NCBI RefSeq assembly: GCF_007644035.1 | Contig: NZ_VMTV02000512.1 | Location: 1-64,000, forward strand | DNA length: 64,000 bases | From: Vogesella mureinivorans | GTDB lineage: Bacteria; Pseudomonadota; Gammaproteobacteria; Burkholderiales; Chromobacteriaceae | Direction of reading: 5' to 3' | Shown: positions 25,889 through 34,840 of the stretch, piece by piece | How positions within the stretch are numbered: the first letter of the stretch is position 1 | Layout: each line of letters begins with the position of its first letter | Position numbers and translations under genes: made by a program | The notes under the pieces: model-generated | The model's database searches: none | The model's input: only the letters and a program-made list of their open reading frames with translations | Told to the model about the DNA's origin: nothing

Positions 25889-27199
25889 ATGCACATTGCA
25901 GTAGCGGGGGCAGGCATTGCCGGCCTGTCGGCAGCCTGGCTGCTGGCACGCAGCGGCCACCAGGTAACCCTGTTCGAAGCGGGTAGCTACGCCGGTGGCC
26001 ATAGCAATACCGTAGACGTGACCCTGGAGGGGGTAACGGCACCAGTCGATACCGGCTTTCTGGTGCACAACGACCGCACCTATCCCAACCTGATCCGCCT
26101 GTTTGCCCTGCTCGGTGTGCCGGCGTACCACACCGACATGACGTTTTCGGTGGCGCTGGACCAGGAAAAGCTCGAATGGGCGGGTAGCGACCTGTTTACC
26201 CTGTTTGCCCAGAAGCGCAACCTGCTGCGCCCGGCGTTCTGGCACATGCTGCGCGATATCCTGCGCCTGCACCGCCAGGCCCCGGCGCTGCGCGACGAAG
26301 CCCGCGCTACCGGCGACACCCTGGGCCAGCTGCTGAACCGCCACGGTTATGGCCAACCGCTGCGCGACTGGTACTTGCTACCCATGGGCGCGGCCATCTG
26401 GTCTAGCTCCACCCGCGACATGGCGGCCTTTCCCGCCGCGACCTTCTTTGATTTCTGCCTGAACCACGGCCTGATGCAGGTGCTGGACCGCCCGCAGTGG
26501 AAAACCGTACAAGGCGGCTCGCGCGTGTACGTGCAGCGCATGCTGCAAGACCTGCCCGGCCTGCGGCTGGATAGCCCGGTGCAGCGTGTGCAGCGCGATG
26601 CCCACGGTGTCACCGTGCATAGCCGCCACGGCGAGGAGCGCTTCGACCACCTGGTACTGGCCTGCCACAGCGACCAGGCGCTGGCCCTGCTGGCCGATGC
26701 CAGCCCGGCGGAAACCGACGTGCTGTCGCGGCTGCGCTACCAGCCCAACCGCGCCGTGCTGCATACCGATGCCAGTTTCCTGCCCGAGCGCCAGCAAGCC
26801 TGGGCCGCGTGGAATTACCGCGTTGGCCGGGCAGGGGAGAGCGACACCCCGGTGATGGTGAGCTATCTGCTCAATACCCTGCAGCAGCTACCCTTCCAGC
26901 AGCCCGTGATCGTCACGCTCAACCCCTATCGCCAGCCGCAGGGCGTGTTGGCCGAGTTTGACTACGCCCACCCGGTATTCGACCGCGACGCCATTGCCGC
27001 CCAGCAGGCGCTGGCACAGATCCAGGGCCGCCAGCGCACCTGGTTTGCCGGTGCGTGGGCAGGCTATGGCTTTCATGAAGACGGCCTCAAGGCCGGTATG
27101 GCGGTGGCCCAGGGCCTGGGCGCCAGCGTGCCGTGGGACATCAGCCAGCCGGTGGCCGCGCACGCGCCGCTGCCGCAGCTGGCCGGGGCTACCCCATGA
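25889..27199 (+). CDS. FAD-dependent amine-oxidase-like protein of modified fatty acid synthesis
   Basis: 436 residues of the COG2907 type. The FAD-binding motif is VAGAGIAGLSAAWLLARSG, followed by LFEAGSYAGGHSNTV, and the C-terminal FAD segment is WFAGAWAGYGFHEDGLKAGM. It is routinely found beside DUF1365 and cyclopropane-fatty-acid-synthase-like genes. In Rhodobacter sphaeroides a protein of this type takes part in furan fatty acid formation, so a lipid desaturase/oxidase role is inferred. It is first in a nine-gene operon, with AAGGAAG before the ATG. It overlaps the next gene by four bases. Confidence 0.85.
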   Translation: MHIAVAGAGIAGLSAAWLLARSGHQVTLFEAGSYAGGHSNTVDVTLEGVTAPVDTGFLVHNDRTYPNLIRLFALLGVPAYHTDMTFSVALDQEKLEWAGSDLFTLFAQKRNLLRPAFWHMLRDILRLHRQAPALRDEARATGDTLGQLLNRHGYGQPLRDWYLLPMGAAIWSSSTRDMAAFPAATFFDFCLNHGLMQVLDRPQWKTVQGGSRVYVQRMLQDLPGLRLDSPVQRVQRDAHGVTVHSRHGEERFDHLVLACHSDQALALLADASPAETDVLSRLRYQPNRAVLHTDASFLPERQQAWAAWNYRVGRAGESDTPVMVSYLLNTLQQLPFQQPVIVTLNPYRQPQGVLAEFDYAHPVFDRDAIAAQQALAQIQGRQRTWFAGAWAGYGFHEDGLKAGMAVAQGLGASVPWDISQPVAAHAPLPQLAGATP

Positions 27200-27954
27200 G
27201 CGTGCAGCTGTATGCCGGCCAGGTATGGCACGGCCGCCGCCAGCCGGCGCAGCACCAGTTTGCCTACCGCCATAGTTGGGTAGCGGTGAGCCTGCCCGAT
27301 GGTGACGTGCCGGCACACCGCCTGGCACCCGGCGTGCGCTGGCTGCGCCGCCGCCACGGCCCGCGTGACGGTAGTGCCCTGTGGCCGTGGCTCACGCAAA
27401 GGTTGGCCGCAGCCGGCTTTCACGACGCCAGCCGTATCGAGCTGCACACCCTGCCCGGCGTGCTGGGCTATGCCTTTAACCCGGTGAGCTTTTATCTGGT
27501 ATTCGACCGCGCCGCCGCGCTGCGGGCGGTATGGGTAGAAGTCAGCAATACCTTTGGCGAGCACCACGACTACTGCGTGCATCACCCGGACTGGCGCCCG
27601 ATGCTGGCGCGCGAAAGCTTTACCGCGCCCAAAGCCCTGCACGTGTCGCCGTTTTTCCAGGTGGAAGGCAGCTACGGCTTTCGCTTTGCCCGCCAGGCAG
27701 ATGGGCGCTTTAGCGTGCGCATTGCCTATAGCCGCGATGGCAACAGCACCGACTTTGTCGCCACCCAGCAGGGTTGGCCGCAGCCGGTGGGGGCGGCCAG
27801 GGTATGGCGGCTGGTGCTGGGCTGCGCCACGCTGACCTTTGCCGTGTGGGCGCGCATTCACTGGCAGGCGCTGCAGCTGTGGCGCAAACGAGTTCCCTTT
27901 TTTGGCAAACAAGGCGTGCCCGCCACGCCGCCAACCGATTCCCGGAGTGTGTGA
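27196..27954 (+). CDS. DUF1365 protein
   Basis: 252 residues, matching DUF1365 throughout (LYAGQVWHGRRQPAQHQFAY, the core ALRAVWVEVSNTFGEHHDY, and KALHVSPFFQVEGSYGFRF). No catalytic residue can be named; the family always travels with the preceding oxidase and a cyclopropane-synthase-like methyltransferase, so a step in modifying membrane acyl chains is inferred. ATGA overlap at both ends shows translational coupling. Two full copies of the repeat motif (27401 read R-L-A-A, 27772 read G-W-P-Q) occur in different frames. Confidence 0.82.
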   Translation: MSVQLYAGQVWHGRRQPAQHQFAYRHSWVAVSLPDGDVPAHRLAPGVRWLRRRHGPRDGSALWPWLTQRLAAAGFHDASRIELHTLPGVLGYAFNPVSFYLVFDRAAALRAVWVEVSNTFGEHHDYCVHHPDWRPMLARESFTAPKALHVSPFFQVEGSYGFRFARQADGRFSVRIAYSRDGNSTDFVATQQGWPQPVGAARVWRLVLGCATLTFAVWARIHWQALQLWRKRVPFFGKQGVPATPPTDSRSV

Positions 27955-29174
27955 TGACTACCCTGAATCCTTCGCTAAACCCGCAGGCGCTACGTGCGCC
28001 ATGGTACGCCCGCCCACTGCTGGCAGGCCTGAGCCGGCTACTGTACGGCCAACTATTACTGATAGGGCCGGACGGCAGCCAGCAGCGCTACAGCGGCCGC
28101 CACGCCGGGCTGGATGCTGCCCTGCATATTCACGACTGGCGCGCGCTGCGCCGCATTGCCCTGGCCGGTGACATTGGCCTGGCCGAAGCCTGGCGCGACG
28201 GCCAGGTCAGCTCGCCCGACTGGGTAGCGCTGATGCGCCTGGCGCTACAGAACGAGGCTGCAGTAGAGCAGGCCATCCACGGCAGCTGGCTGGGTAAGGT
28301 AGGCTACCTGCTGCGCCACCTGACCCGCGCCAATACGCGCAAGGGCAGCCGCCGCAATATCCACGCGCATTACGACCTGGGCAACGAGTTTTACAAGCTG
28401 TGGCTGGACCCCAGCATGAGCTACTCGTCGGCGGTGTTTGACGGTAACTACCGCCAGAGCCTGGAGTCGGCGCAGTGGGCCAAGTACGAGCGCATCCTGC
28501 AGCGGCTGGATGCCCAGCCCGGGCAGCGCATTCTGGAAATCGGCTGTGGCTGGGGCGGTTTTGCCGAATACGCCATCCGCACCCGTGGCGTACATGTTAC
28601 CGGCGTGACGCTGTCTACCGAGCAGCTGGCCTGGGCGCAGCACAGGTTGGCCGCAGCAGGGCTGGCCGCGCAGGCCGACCTGCGCCTGCAGGACTACCGC
28701 GATATCGAGGGCGAGTTTGACCATATCGTGTCCATCGAGATGCTGGAGGCGGTGGGCGAGCGCTGGTGGCCGTCCTACTTCTCCACCCTGCACGCGCGGC
28801 TGAAGCCGGGCGGCAAGGCCGTGGTTCAGGTGATTACCATTGGCGACGAATACTTTGCGCGCTACCGCAGCAGTACCGACTTTATCCAGCAGTTCATCTT
28901 CCCCGGCGGCATGCTGCCTTCGCCCGGCCAGCTGGATCAGCACATTGCCAGTGCCGGCCTGCGCCTGAGCGACCGCTACACCTTTGGTGCCGATTACGCC
29001 GAAACGCTGCGCCGCTGGCTGGCAGACTTCGACGCCGTGCAGCTGCGCGTGCGCGCCCAGGGCTTTGATGAGGCTTTTGTGCGCCTGTGGCAGTTTTACT
29101 TCTTTTATTGCATTGCCGGTTTTGATGCCGGGCGTACCGATGTGTGCCAGCTGGAGATGACACGTCATGTCTAG
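27954..29174 (+). CDS. Cyclopropane-fatty-acid-synthase-like methyltransferase
   Basis: 406 residues. SAM motif I is ILEIGCGWGGFAEYA. The CFA-family signatures HYDLGNEFYKLWLDPSMSYS, VTLSTEQLAWA and SIEMLEAVGERWW, and the C-terminal YFFYCIAGFDAGR, are all present. It methylates double bonds of membrane phospholipid acyl chains. The product may be a cyclopropane or, as for Rhodobacter UfaM, a methylated unsaturated chain leading to furan fatty acids; sequence reading does not decide. It starts at TGATG overlap with the DUF1365 gene and overlaps the next gene by eight bases. Confidence 0.92.
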   Translation: MTTLNPSLNPQALRAPWYARPLLAGLSRLLYGQLLLIGPDGSQQRYSGRHAGLDAALHIHDWRALRRIALAGDIGLAEAWRDGQVSSPDWVALMRLALQNEAAVEQAIHGSWLGKVGYLLRHLTRANTRKGSRRNIHAHYDLGNEFYKLWLDPSMSYSSAVFDGNYRQSLESAQWAKYERILQRLDAQPGQRILEIGCGWGGFAEYAIRTRGVHVTGVTLSTEQLAWAQHRLAAAGLAAQADLRLQDYRDIEGEFDHIVSIEMLEAVGERWWPSYFSTLHARLKPGGKAVVQVITIGDEYFARYRSSTDFIQQFIFPGGMLPSPGQLDQHIASAGLRLSDRYTFGADYAETLRRWLADFDAVQLRVRAQGFDEAFVRLWQFYFFYCIAGFDAGRTDVCQLEMTRHV

Positions 29175-29679
29175 GTGGCTGGCTACCGGCGCCTTGCTCG
29201 CCGGCTTGATGGTTACGGAGGTGGTGATGGCCCTGCCTGCAGAGCTCGCTAACCTGCGCCCGCTGGGGCAGGGCAATTTGCGCTGGTTCGGTTTCAAGCT
29301 GTACGACGCCACGCTGTATACCCAGCAAGGCCAGTCGTTTGACTGGGCGCGGCCGTTTGCGCTGTCGCTGCGCTACGCACGCGATATCCCGTCGGCCAAA
29401 ATCGTCGATATCAGCCTGGAAGAAATGCAGCGCTACGGCCTGCCGGAAAACCGCCGTACCAGCTGGCGCGAGGCGCTGACAGCGGCCATTCCCGATGTGC
29501 GGCAGGGCGATGAAATCGTCGGCGCATTCGATGGCAACAGCCTGCGCTTCTGGCACAACGGCCGCCATACCCGCACGGTAGACGACCCGCTGCTGGCGCG
29601 GACTTTCTTTCGTATCTGGCTAGACCCGGCCTCGCGCGCGCCTGCGCTGCGCGAGCAGCTGCTGAACGGCCGCGGATGA
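29167..29679 (+). CDS. Exported chalcone isomerase-like protein
   Basis: 170 residues. A signal peptide (about 1-22) is followed by a domain resembling the bacterial chalcone-isomerase-like family: LRPLGQGNLRWFGFKLYDATLYT, FALSLRYARDIPSAKIVDIS and YGLPENRRTSWREAL. In plants this fold includes fatty-acid-binding proteins as well as the flavonoid enzyme, so a lipid-binding periplasmic role fits the operon better than flavonoid chemistry. It overlaps both neighbouring genes by a few bases. Confidence 0.75.
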   Translation: MSRWLATGALLAGLMVTEVVMALPAELANLRPLGQGNLRWFGFKLYDATLYTQQGQSFDWARPFALSLRYARDIPSAKIVDISLEEMQRYGLPENRRTSWREALTAAIPDVRQGDEIVGAFDGNSLRFWHNGRHTRTVDDPLLARTFFRIWLDPASRAPALREQLLNGRG

Positions 29680-30908
29680 CGCCGCTGCAGCTGGCGCTGG
29701 CCGGCCTGGCCGCCATGCCGCTTGCCATGCTGGCCCTGCCGGTTTACCTGCATCTGCCGGCGTTGTACGCACGGGATTTTGGCATGGCGCTATCCAGCCT
29801 GGGCTTGCTGCTGTTTGTGACCCGGCTGCTGGACACCGTGCTGGACCCGCTGCTGGGGCAATGGCAAGACCGCCTGGCGCGTGGCGCGCTGCGTCTGGCG
29901 GCAGGGTTGGCCGCCATGGCTGCCGTTGCGGGCTTTGCCTGGATGTTGTGGCCCCAGCCGGGCTGGCCGCTGTGGCTGCAGCTATCTGGCGCGCTGCTGC
30001 TGGTGTACCTGGCGCATGGCTGGCTCACCATTGCCCTGCTTCGTTACGGCGCCGCGCTGTGGCCTACGCCTGCCGGGCGGGCACGTGTGGCGGCCTGGCG
30101 CGAGGGCTGGGGGCTGGCCGGTGTGCTGCTGGCGGCAGCGCTGCCGGCGTGGTGGGCCAGCAGCGTGGGCGAGCTGGCTGCCATGCAGCGCTTTGTCTGG
30201 GTGCTGTTGCCCCTGGCGGTGTTGGCCGGGTTGGCCGCAGTCTGGGCGCCACGGCCCCCCGCGCCTGCCGCGCAAGAGGCCGCCGCGGCAGCGGGGCCAC
30301 CCTGGTGGCGTGATAGCGCCCTGCGTGCCGCCGGCGTGGTGCTGCTGCTGAATGCGGTGGCCATGGCCATACCGGCGACCTTGCTGAACTTTTACGTGGC
30401 CGACGTGCTGCAGGCCAGTGCACAGACGGGCGTGTTTTTGCTGGCGTACTTTGTGGCGGCGGGTGTATCGCTGCCTGGCTGGGTGTGGCTGGCCGACCGC
30501 ATAGGCAAGGTGCGCGCCTGGCGCGTTGGCATGGCGCTGGCCCTGCTGGGTTTTATGCCGGTGCCGCTGTTGGCTGCTGGGGATATCGCCGGCTTTACCC
30601 TGGTGTGCGTGCTGACCGGCGTGGCGCTGGGCGCCGACCTGGCCTTTGCCAGCGCGCTGGTGGCAGACGCACTGGGGGCCCGCGTACAGCAGGCCGGCGG
30701 TGCGGTGTTCGGTGCCGTGTCCATGCTCAACAAGCTGGCGCTGGCCGTGGCTGCCGGTGTGGCGCTGCCGCTGGCGCAGTGGGCCGGCTACGCGCCCGGC
30801 CAGACAGCCGGTGGCCTGATGTGGGTGTACGCGGCATTGCCGGCATTCTTCAAATTGATGGCGTTGGGGTGGTTGCTGTACCGGCCACCAACACAAGGAG
30901 CAGCATGA
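29676..30908 (+). CDS. MFS transporter (sugar:cation symporter-like subfamily)
   Basis: 410 residues with about eleven to twelve membrane helices. The short motif LLDTVLDPLLGQWQDRLARG in the first loop is typical of the MFS_2 (GPH) group, which includes MelB-like symporters and lipid transporters such as LplT relatives. In this operon it may move a lipid precursor rather than a sugar; this is inference from context. Its start and end overlap the neighbours as ATGA. The repeat motif lies at 30229. Confidence 0.82.
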   Translation: MTPLQLALAGLAAMPLAMLALPVYLHLPALYARDFGMALSSLGLLLFVTRLLDTVLDPLLGQWQDRLARGALRLAAGLAAMAAVAGFAWMLWPQPGWPLWLQLSGALLLVYLAHGWLTIALLRYGAALWPTPAGRARVAAWREGWGLAGVLLAAALPAWWASSVGELAAMQRFVWVLLPLAVLAGLAAVWAPRPPAPAAQEAAAAAGPPWWRDSALRAAGVVLLLNAVAMAIPATLLNFYVADVLQASAQTGVFLLAYFVAAGVSLPGWVWLADRIGKVRAWRVGMALALLGFMPVPLLAAGDIAGFTLVCVLTGVALGADLAFASALVADALGARVQQAGGAVFGAVSMLNKLALAVAAGVALPLAQWAGYAPGQTAGGLMWVYAALPAFFKLMALGWLLYRPPTQGAA

Positions 30909-31450
30909 TGTGGAAACGATGGGCTTGGCTGGTGGCCGCGATGGCGGCACTGGCACTGGGTGGCTGCAGTACCGCCAGTATCGACGACTACCGCGGTACG
31001 CGGCCAACGTTTGACCTGAAAACCTACTTTGACGGCCCGGTCACGGCGCAAGGCACCTTCCAGGACCGCAGCGGCAAGGTGATACGCCGCTTTACCGTGC
31101 AGATGAACGCCAGCTGGCAGGGCGATACCGGCGTGCTGGACGAGCACTTTACCTACGACGACGGTGAAAAGCAGCGCCGCATCTGGACACTGAAAAAGCT
31201 GCCCGACGGCCGCTACACCGGTACCGCGGATGACGTGGTTGGCCAGGCCAGTGGCCGCACCGAAGGCTTTGCCCTGTTCTGGGATTACACCCTGCGCCTG
31301 CCGGTAGACGGCACCGTGTACGAAGTGCGCTTCGACGACTGGATGTACCAGCTGGACGAGCGCACGGTACTGAACCGCTCGGTGATGAGCAAATGGGGCA
31401 TCAAGCTCGGCGAAGTCACGCTGTTCTTCCGCAAAGGGGCACAGCCGTGA
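30905..31450 (+). CDS. DUF3833 lipoprotein
   Basis: 181 residues. The signal peptide ends in lipobox LGGC (C20), so it should be lipid-anchored. The mature part matches DUF3833: YRGTRPTFDLKTYFDGPVTA, GIVLDEHF-like strands and WGIKLGEVTLFFRK at the end. Family function is unknown; it is repeatedly found in the same fatty-acid gene neighbourhood. AAGGAG precedes the ATG, and both ends overlap neighbours (ATGA, GTGA). Confidence 0.82.
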   Translation: MMWKRWAWLVAAMAALALGGCSTASIDDYRGTRPTFDLKTYFDGPVTAQGTFQDRSGKVIRRFTVQMNASWQGDTGVLDEHFTYDDGEKQRRIWTLKKLPDGRYTGTADDVVGQASGRTEGFALFWDYTLRLPVDGTVYEVRFDDWMYQLDERTVLNRSVMSKWGIKLGEVTLFFRKGAQP

Positions 31451-32220
31451 GCCTGAACCCCAAGCTGCGTGATTGGCACGGCCAGCGCGTGTGGCTGGTA
31501 GGCGCCGGCCATGGCATAGGCGCGGCGCTGGCGCAGGCCTTGCAGCAGCAGGGCGCCCACGTGGCGCTGTCCGGCCGCACCGAGGCGGCGCTGCAGGCCG
31601 TGGCGGCCGGGCAAGAACGCATGCAGGTGCACGTGATGGACGCCACCGTGCCGGAAGACTGGCAGCGCGTGCGCGACGCCTTGCTGGCCAGCTGGGGGCG
31701 CATCGACCTGGTGGTGATGCTGGCGGGCGACTACACCCCGTTACGCGCCTGGGAGCTCACGCCGGAAGCCGCGCAGCGCCTGGTGAACGTGAACCTGCTG
31801 GCCAGCCTGTACGGTGTGGCGGCCAACGTGCCGCAGCTGATGGCGCAGCAGGGCGGCGGGCTGGTGCTGGTGGCCAGCGTGGCCGGCTGGGCCGGCATGA
31901 GCAATGGCCTGGTATACGGTGCCACCAAGGCGGCGGTAAACCACCTGGCACAAACGCTGTACCTGGACCTGCACCCGCACGGCATCGGCGTGTATGTGGT
32001 GAACCCCGGCTTTGTGACCACGCGGCTTACCGCGCAAAACGACTTTGCCATGCCCGCGTTGATCAGCCCGCAGCAAGCCGCCGACGAAATATTGCGCGGC
32101 CTGGCGCGCGGCGAGTTTGATATCCATTTCCCCAAGCGTTTCACGCGTGCGCTGAAGTTGGCCGCACACCTGCCCTACCGCCTGTATTTCTGGCTTGCAC
32201 ACAAGGTAACCGGACTATGA
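31447..32220 (+). CDS. Short-chain dehydrogenase/reductase
   Basis: 257 residues, GTG start in GTGA overlap. The cofactor motif is VGAGHGIGAALAQAL, a variant of TGxxxGIG, and the catalytic residues lie in LVASVAGWAG and YGATKAAVNH (Y-x3-K). It should reduce or oxidise a keto/hydroxy group with NAD(P)H. The substrate is unknown; operon context suggests a fatty acyl or related lipid intermediate. A core repeat copy lies near the 3-prime end (32157). Confidence 0.88.
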   Translation: MSLNPKLRDWHGQRVWLVGAGHGIGAALAQALQQQGAHVALSGRTEAALQAVAAGQERMQVHVMDATVPEDWQRVRDALLASWGRIDLVVMLAGDYTPLRAWELTPEAAQRLVNVNLLASLYGVAANVPQLMAQQGGGLVLVASVAGWAGMSNGLVYGATKAAVNHLAQTLYLDLHPHGIGVYVVNPGFVTTRLTAQNDFAMPALISPQQAADEILRGLARGEFDIHFPKRFTRALKLAAHLPYRLYFWLAHKVTGL

Positions 32221-32630
32221 ACCCCGCACTTGCCCGCCATCTGGACTGGTTTGCAACCCTTTCCCCCGCCACGCTGGACGAAATCGACGCGGTATACGCC
32301 GACGGCGCCAGCTTTCGCGACCCCTTTAACGCCATCAAGGGGCGCTCGCAGATCAAGGCGCTGTACGCGCGCATGTTCCGCAGCGTGGCCGAGCCGCGCT
32401 TTGTCATTGGCGAAGTCATCGGGCAGGGCGACAAGGCCTTTGTCACCTGGGACTTTACCTTTGCCATGCTGGGCAAGCCGCAGTGCATCCACGGCGGCAC
32501 CCTGTTCGTGCTGGGCAGCGATGGCCGCATCGTAGACCACCGCGACTACTGGGACGCCGCCGAAGGCCTGTACGAAAAGCTGCCATTACTGGGCGGCCTG
32601 CTGCGCTGCCTGAAACGGCGCGTGGCATAA
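32217..32630 (+). CDS. SnoaL-like (NTF2-fold) protein
   Basis: 137 residues, one NTF2-like cone fold of the SnoaL_2 kind: LDEIDAVYADGASFRDPFNAIKG, MFRSVAEPRFVIGEVIGQGD and a final HRDYWDAAEGLYEKLPLLGG. Such proteins bind small hydrophobic ligands and some are isomerases or hydrolases. It is the eighth gene of the operon, with ATGA overlap, and homologues sit beside the same SDR and DUF3833 genes in other proteobacteria. The function here is unknown. Confidence 0.8.
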   Translation: MNPALARHLDWFATLSPATLDEIDAVYADGASFRDPFNAIKGRSQIKALYARMFRSVAEPRFVIGEVIGQGDKAFVTWDFTFAMLGKPQCIHGGTLFVLGSDGRIVDHRDYWDAAEGLYEKLPLLGGLLRCLKRRVA

Positions 32631-32676
32631 TGCCCGCCTTTGTTAATGTATTGTCGCTTGCGGCCCTGTACAAATC

Positions 32677-33588
32677 ATGAACGAACTGCCCGAAAACGAC
32701 GCCACCGGCCTGCCGATTGCCGCCATTGAGCGCGAAACCGGCATCCCCAAAGACCTGCTGCGCATGTGGGAGCGCCGCTACGGCTTCCCGCAGCCTGCGC
32801 GTGACGCCGCCGGCGACCGCCTGTACTCGCAGGCCGATCTGGCGCGGCTGCGGCTGATCCGCCGCCTGCTGGACCTGGGTTTTCGCCCCGGCAAGCTGAT
32901 GGTGATGAGCGATGCCCAGCTGCAGGCGCTTGCCACCGAGCACACGCCGCAGCGCCAGGTGTCCGACGTGTGCCAGGGCTTGTTGGCCGCGCTGCAAAGC
33001 CACGACGCGCAAGCCACGCGCGCCTACTTGCGCCACCGCATGCTGGAGCTGGGCCTGCGCCGCTTTGCCTGCGACTTTCTGCCCGAGGCCAACCAGCTGG
33101 TAGGCGAGTCGTGGATGCGCGGCGAGCTGCAGATTGCCGAAGAACACTTGTATTCCGAGGCGGTAAGCCGCGTGATGCGCGAAACCCTGGCGGCCATTCC
33201 GGCCGGGGCCATGTCGCCACGCGTGATGCTGACCACGCCGCCAGGCGAGCTGCACGTACTGGGCCTGCTGATGGTAGAGGCCCTGCTACGGCTGGACGGC
33301 TGCGAGGCCATCGCTTTTGGCGCGCAGATGCCGCTGCAGGACATCGCTTTTGCCGCGATGAAGCATAAGGTCGACGTGATCGTCCTGTCGTTCTCTGGCG
33401 CGTACGAAGGCAACCCGGCCAGTGCCATCGAGCTGCTGGCCAGCCAGCTGCCGGGGGGCGTTACGCTGTGGGTAGGGGGCGGCGGCTGCCGTAGCCTGCG
33501 CCAGCTACCCGCCAATGTGCGCCACTTGGCCGAGCTATCGCAGTTGGACGGGCTGGTAGCGCAGTGGCGCGCCCGGCCTGCCGGCTAG
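32677..33588 (+). CDS. B12-binding MerR-family regulator, LitR/CarH-like photoreceptor candidate
   Basis: 303 residues. A MerR helix-turn-helix (about 10-80; KDLLRMWERRYGFPQP) is followed by a helix bundle with the W-x9-EH motif (W146, E156, H157) and a cobalamin domain with E-x-H-x-x-G (H193). These match Thermus CarH W131, E141, H142 and H177 in order and nearly in spacing. In CarH, adenosylcobalamin keeps a repressor tetramer together in the dark and light breaks it. It lies 46 bases after the operon's eighth gene, so it is probably both co-transcribed and autoregulated through the palindrome at 25810 and the half-site at 32668. Light sensing is inferred. Confidence 0.88.
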   Translation: MNELPENDATGLPIAAIERETGIPKDLLRMWERRYGFPQPARDAAGDRLYSQADLARLRLIRRLLDLGFRPGKLMVMSDAQLQALATEHTPQRQVSDVCQGLLAALQSHDAQATRAYLRHRMLELGLRRFACDFLPEANQLVGESWMRGELQIAEEHLYSEAVSRVMRETLAAIPAGAMSPRVMLTTPPGELHVLGLLMVEALLRLDGCEAIAFGAQMPLQDIAFAAMKHKVDVIVLSFSGAYEGNPASAIELLASQLPGGVTLWVGGGGCRSLRQLPANVRHLAELSQLDGLVAQWRARPAG

Positions 33589-33620
33589 GGTTTGCAAAAC
33601 CGTGACGACTTGACCATAAC

Positions 33621-33646
33621 AAAGGGGCCAGCAATGTGGCCCCTTT
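33621..33646. terminator. Bidirectional terminator after the MerR regulator gene
   Basis: AAAGGGGCCA (33621-33630) with TGGCCCCTTT (33637-33646), 6-base loop. It closes the nine-gene operon and the convergent DUF1841 gene. Confidence 0.88.
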
Positions 33647-33667
33647 TCGTTAAACCGGCCGGATGGC

Positions 33668-34144
33668 CTAGTCGTCCATGTCTTTCAGGTTCAGGCGGCG
33701 TTCGTTCTCCGGGTCCAGGCCCAGTTTGCCGCGAATACAGGACAGGTACACGTTCACATCCGGCCCGCCGCCGTAGCGCTGCGCCTGCCAGATCATTTCG
33801 CCCAGGCAGTCGATCACCTCGTGCTGCGTGTCGTGTTCGCTGCCGGTTTTGGCCAGCAGCTGCTGGTACAGGGTACGAATGCCGAAAGGCTGGTCGATGG
33901 ACAGCTGTTCTTCCACCGCCAGGTGCATGCTCATGTGCATGAAGGGGTTGGTTTCGCCTTGCTCCGGCAGCCATTCGCGCTCGCCGTACTGCTCGGGGCG
34001 GCTGAGGATGGCGTGGTACTCGGGGTGGGCGGCGATCACGCTAGCCAGCAGCTTTTCCAGGTCGCTGAGCGGGTGGCCGGCTTGCTGTTTTTGCCAGGTA
34101 TCAAAAAAGAAACGACGGGCATCCTGCCGGCTGGGTGCAAACAT
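33668..34144 (-). CDS. DUF1841 protein
   Basis: 158 residues, soluble, no signal peptide. It matches DUF1841 over its whole length (MFAPSRQDARRFFFDTWQKQ, ETNPFMHMSMHLAVEEQLS, HEVIDCLGEMIWQAQR). The His-rich centre (HMSMHLAVEEQ) resembles a metal-site or DinB-like helix, but no activity is known. I chose the ATG at 34144, the usual family start; there is no clear ribosome site. It is divergent from the glutathione peroxidase gene. Confidence 0.82.
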   Translation of the reverse strand: MFAPSRQDARRFFFDTWQKQQAGHPLSDLEKLLASVIAAHPEYHAILSRPEQYGEREWLPEQGETNPFMHMSMHLAVEEQLSIDQPFGIRTLYQQLLAKTGSEHDTQHEVIDCLGEMIWQAQRYGGGPDVNVYLSCIRGKLGLDPENERRLNLKDMDD

Positions 34145-34197
34145 GATTGTTGACTGATTTGTTCGGGAAATCAGCATTATACGGAGACACACGCACC

Positions 34198-34677
34198 ATG
34201 ACCACGCTTGCCAGCTTTACGGCCAACCTGGCCGATGGCCGCCCGCAGCCCCTGGCCGATTACCTGGGCCAGGTGGTGCTGGTGGTGAATACCGCCAGTG
34301 AATGCGGCTATACCCGCCAGTACCAGGGCCTGCAGGAACTACAGGCCGCCCTGGCCGCGCGCGGCTTTACCGTACTGGCTTTCCCGTGCAACCAGTTTGG
34401 TGGGCAGGAGCCAGGCAGCGCAGACGACATCGCCGCGTTTTGCCAGACACGCTTTGGCGTGAGCTTCCCGCTGTTTGCCAAAGGCGACGTCAACGGCCCC
34501 GCCGCCAGCCTGCTGTGGCAATGGCTTACCGGCGTGGAAAGCGGCCACCCGCACCCGGTGAAATGGAACTTCACCAAGTTCCTGATCGACCGCAAAGGCC
34601 GGCTGGTCAAACGCTACGAGCCGGCGGCCGAGCCGCACGAGCTGCTGCCGGATATCGAGGCGCTGCTGGGTGGCTAG
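34198..34677 (+). CDS. Glutathione peroxidase family protein (cysteine type)
   Basis: 159 residues, thioredoxin fold. The peroxidatic residue is C36 in NTASECGYTRQY (selenocysteine in animal enzymes), with partner Q70 in FPCNQFGGQEPG and W/N in VKWNFTKFLID. It reduces hydrogen peroxide or lipid peroxides; many bacterial members use thioredoxin rather than glutathione. No signal peptide, so cytoplasmic. A ribosome site GGAG stands somewhat far (about 13 bases) from the ATG. Confidence 0.92.
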   Translation: MTTLASFTANLADGRPQPLADYLGQVVLVVNTASECGYTRQYQGLQELQAALAARGFTVLAFPCNQFGGQEPGSADDIAAFCQTRFGVSFPLFAKGDVNGPAASLLWQWLTGVESGHPHPVKWNFTKFLIDRKGRLVKRYEPAAEPHELLPDIEALLGG

Positions 34678-34840
34678 TTGCCGGTGCTGGCGTTGATAAA
34701 CACCGCTAGCCTGCAGTGCTTAATGTTGGCCGAAGGGGGAGGGGGGCGGCGCTAGTGGCGTAGAAATAATTCAACCTGTCGTAAGGTCGGAAACGCTTCC
34801 GATGACCCCAGTCCAATCTAGTGCGCCCTTCGGTTTGCGG
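34678..34840. other. Intergenic flank between glutathione peroxidase and the integron cassette
   Basis: No supported gene; a 65-codon minus-strand frame here has no ribosome site or family resemblance. It ends at the cassette recombination point inside GCTTAAC. Confidence 0.5.
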
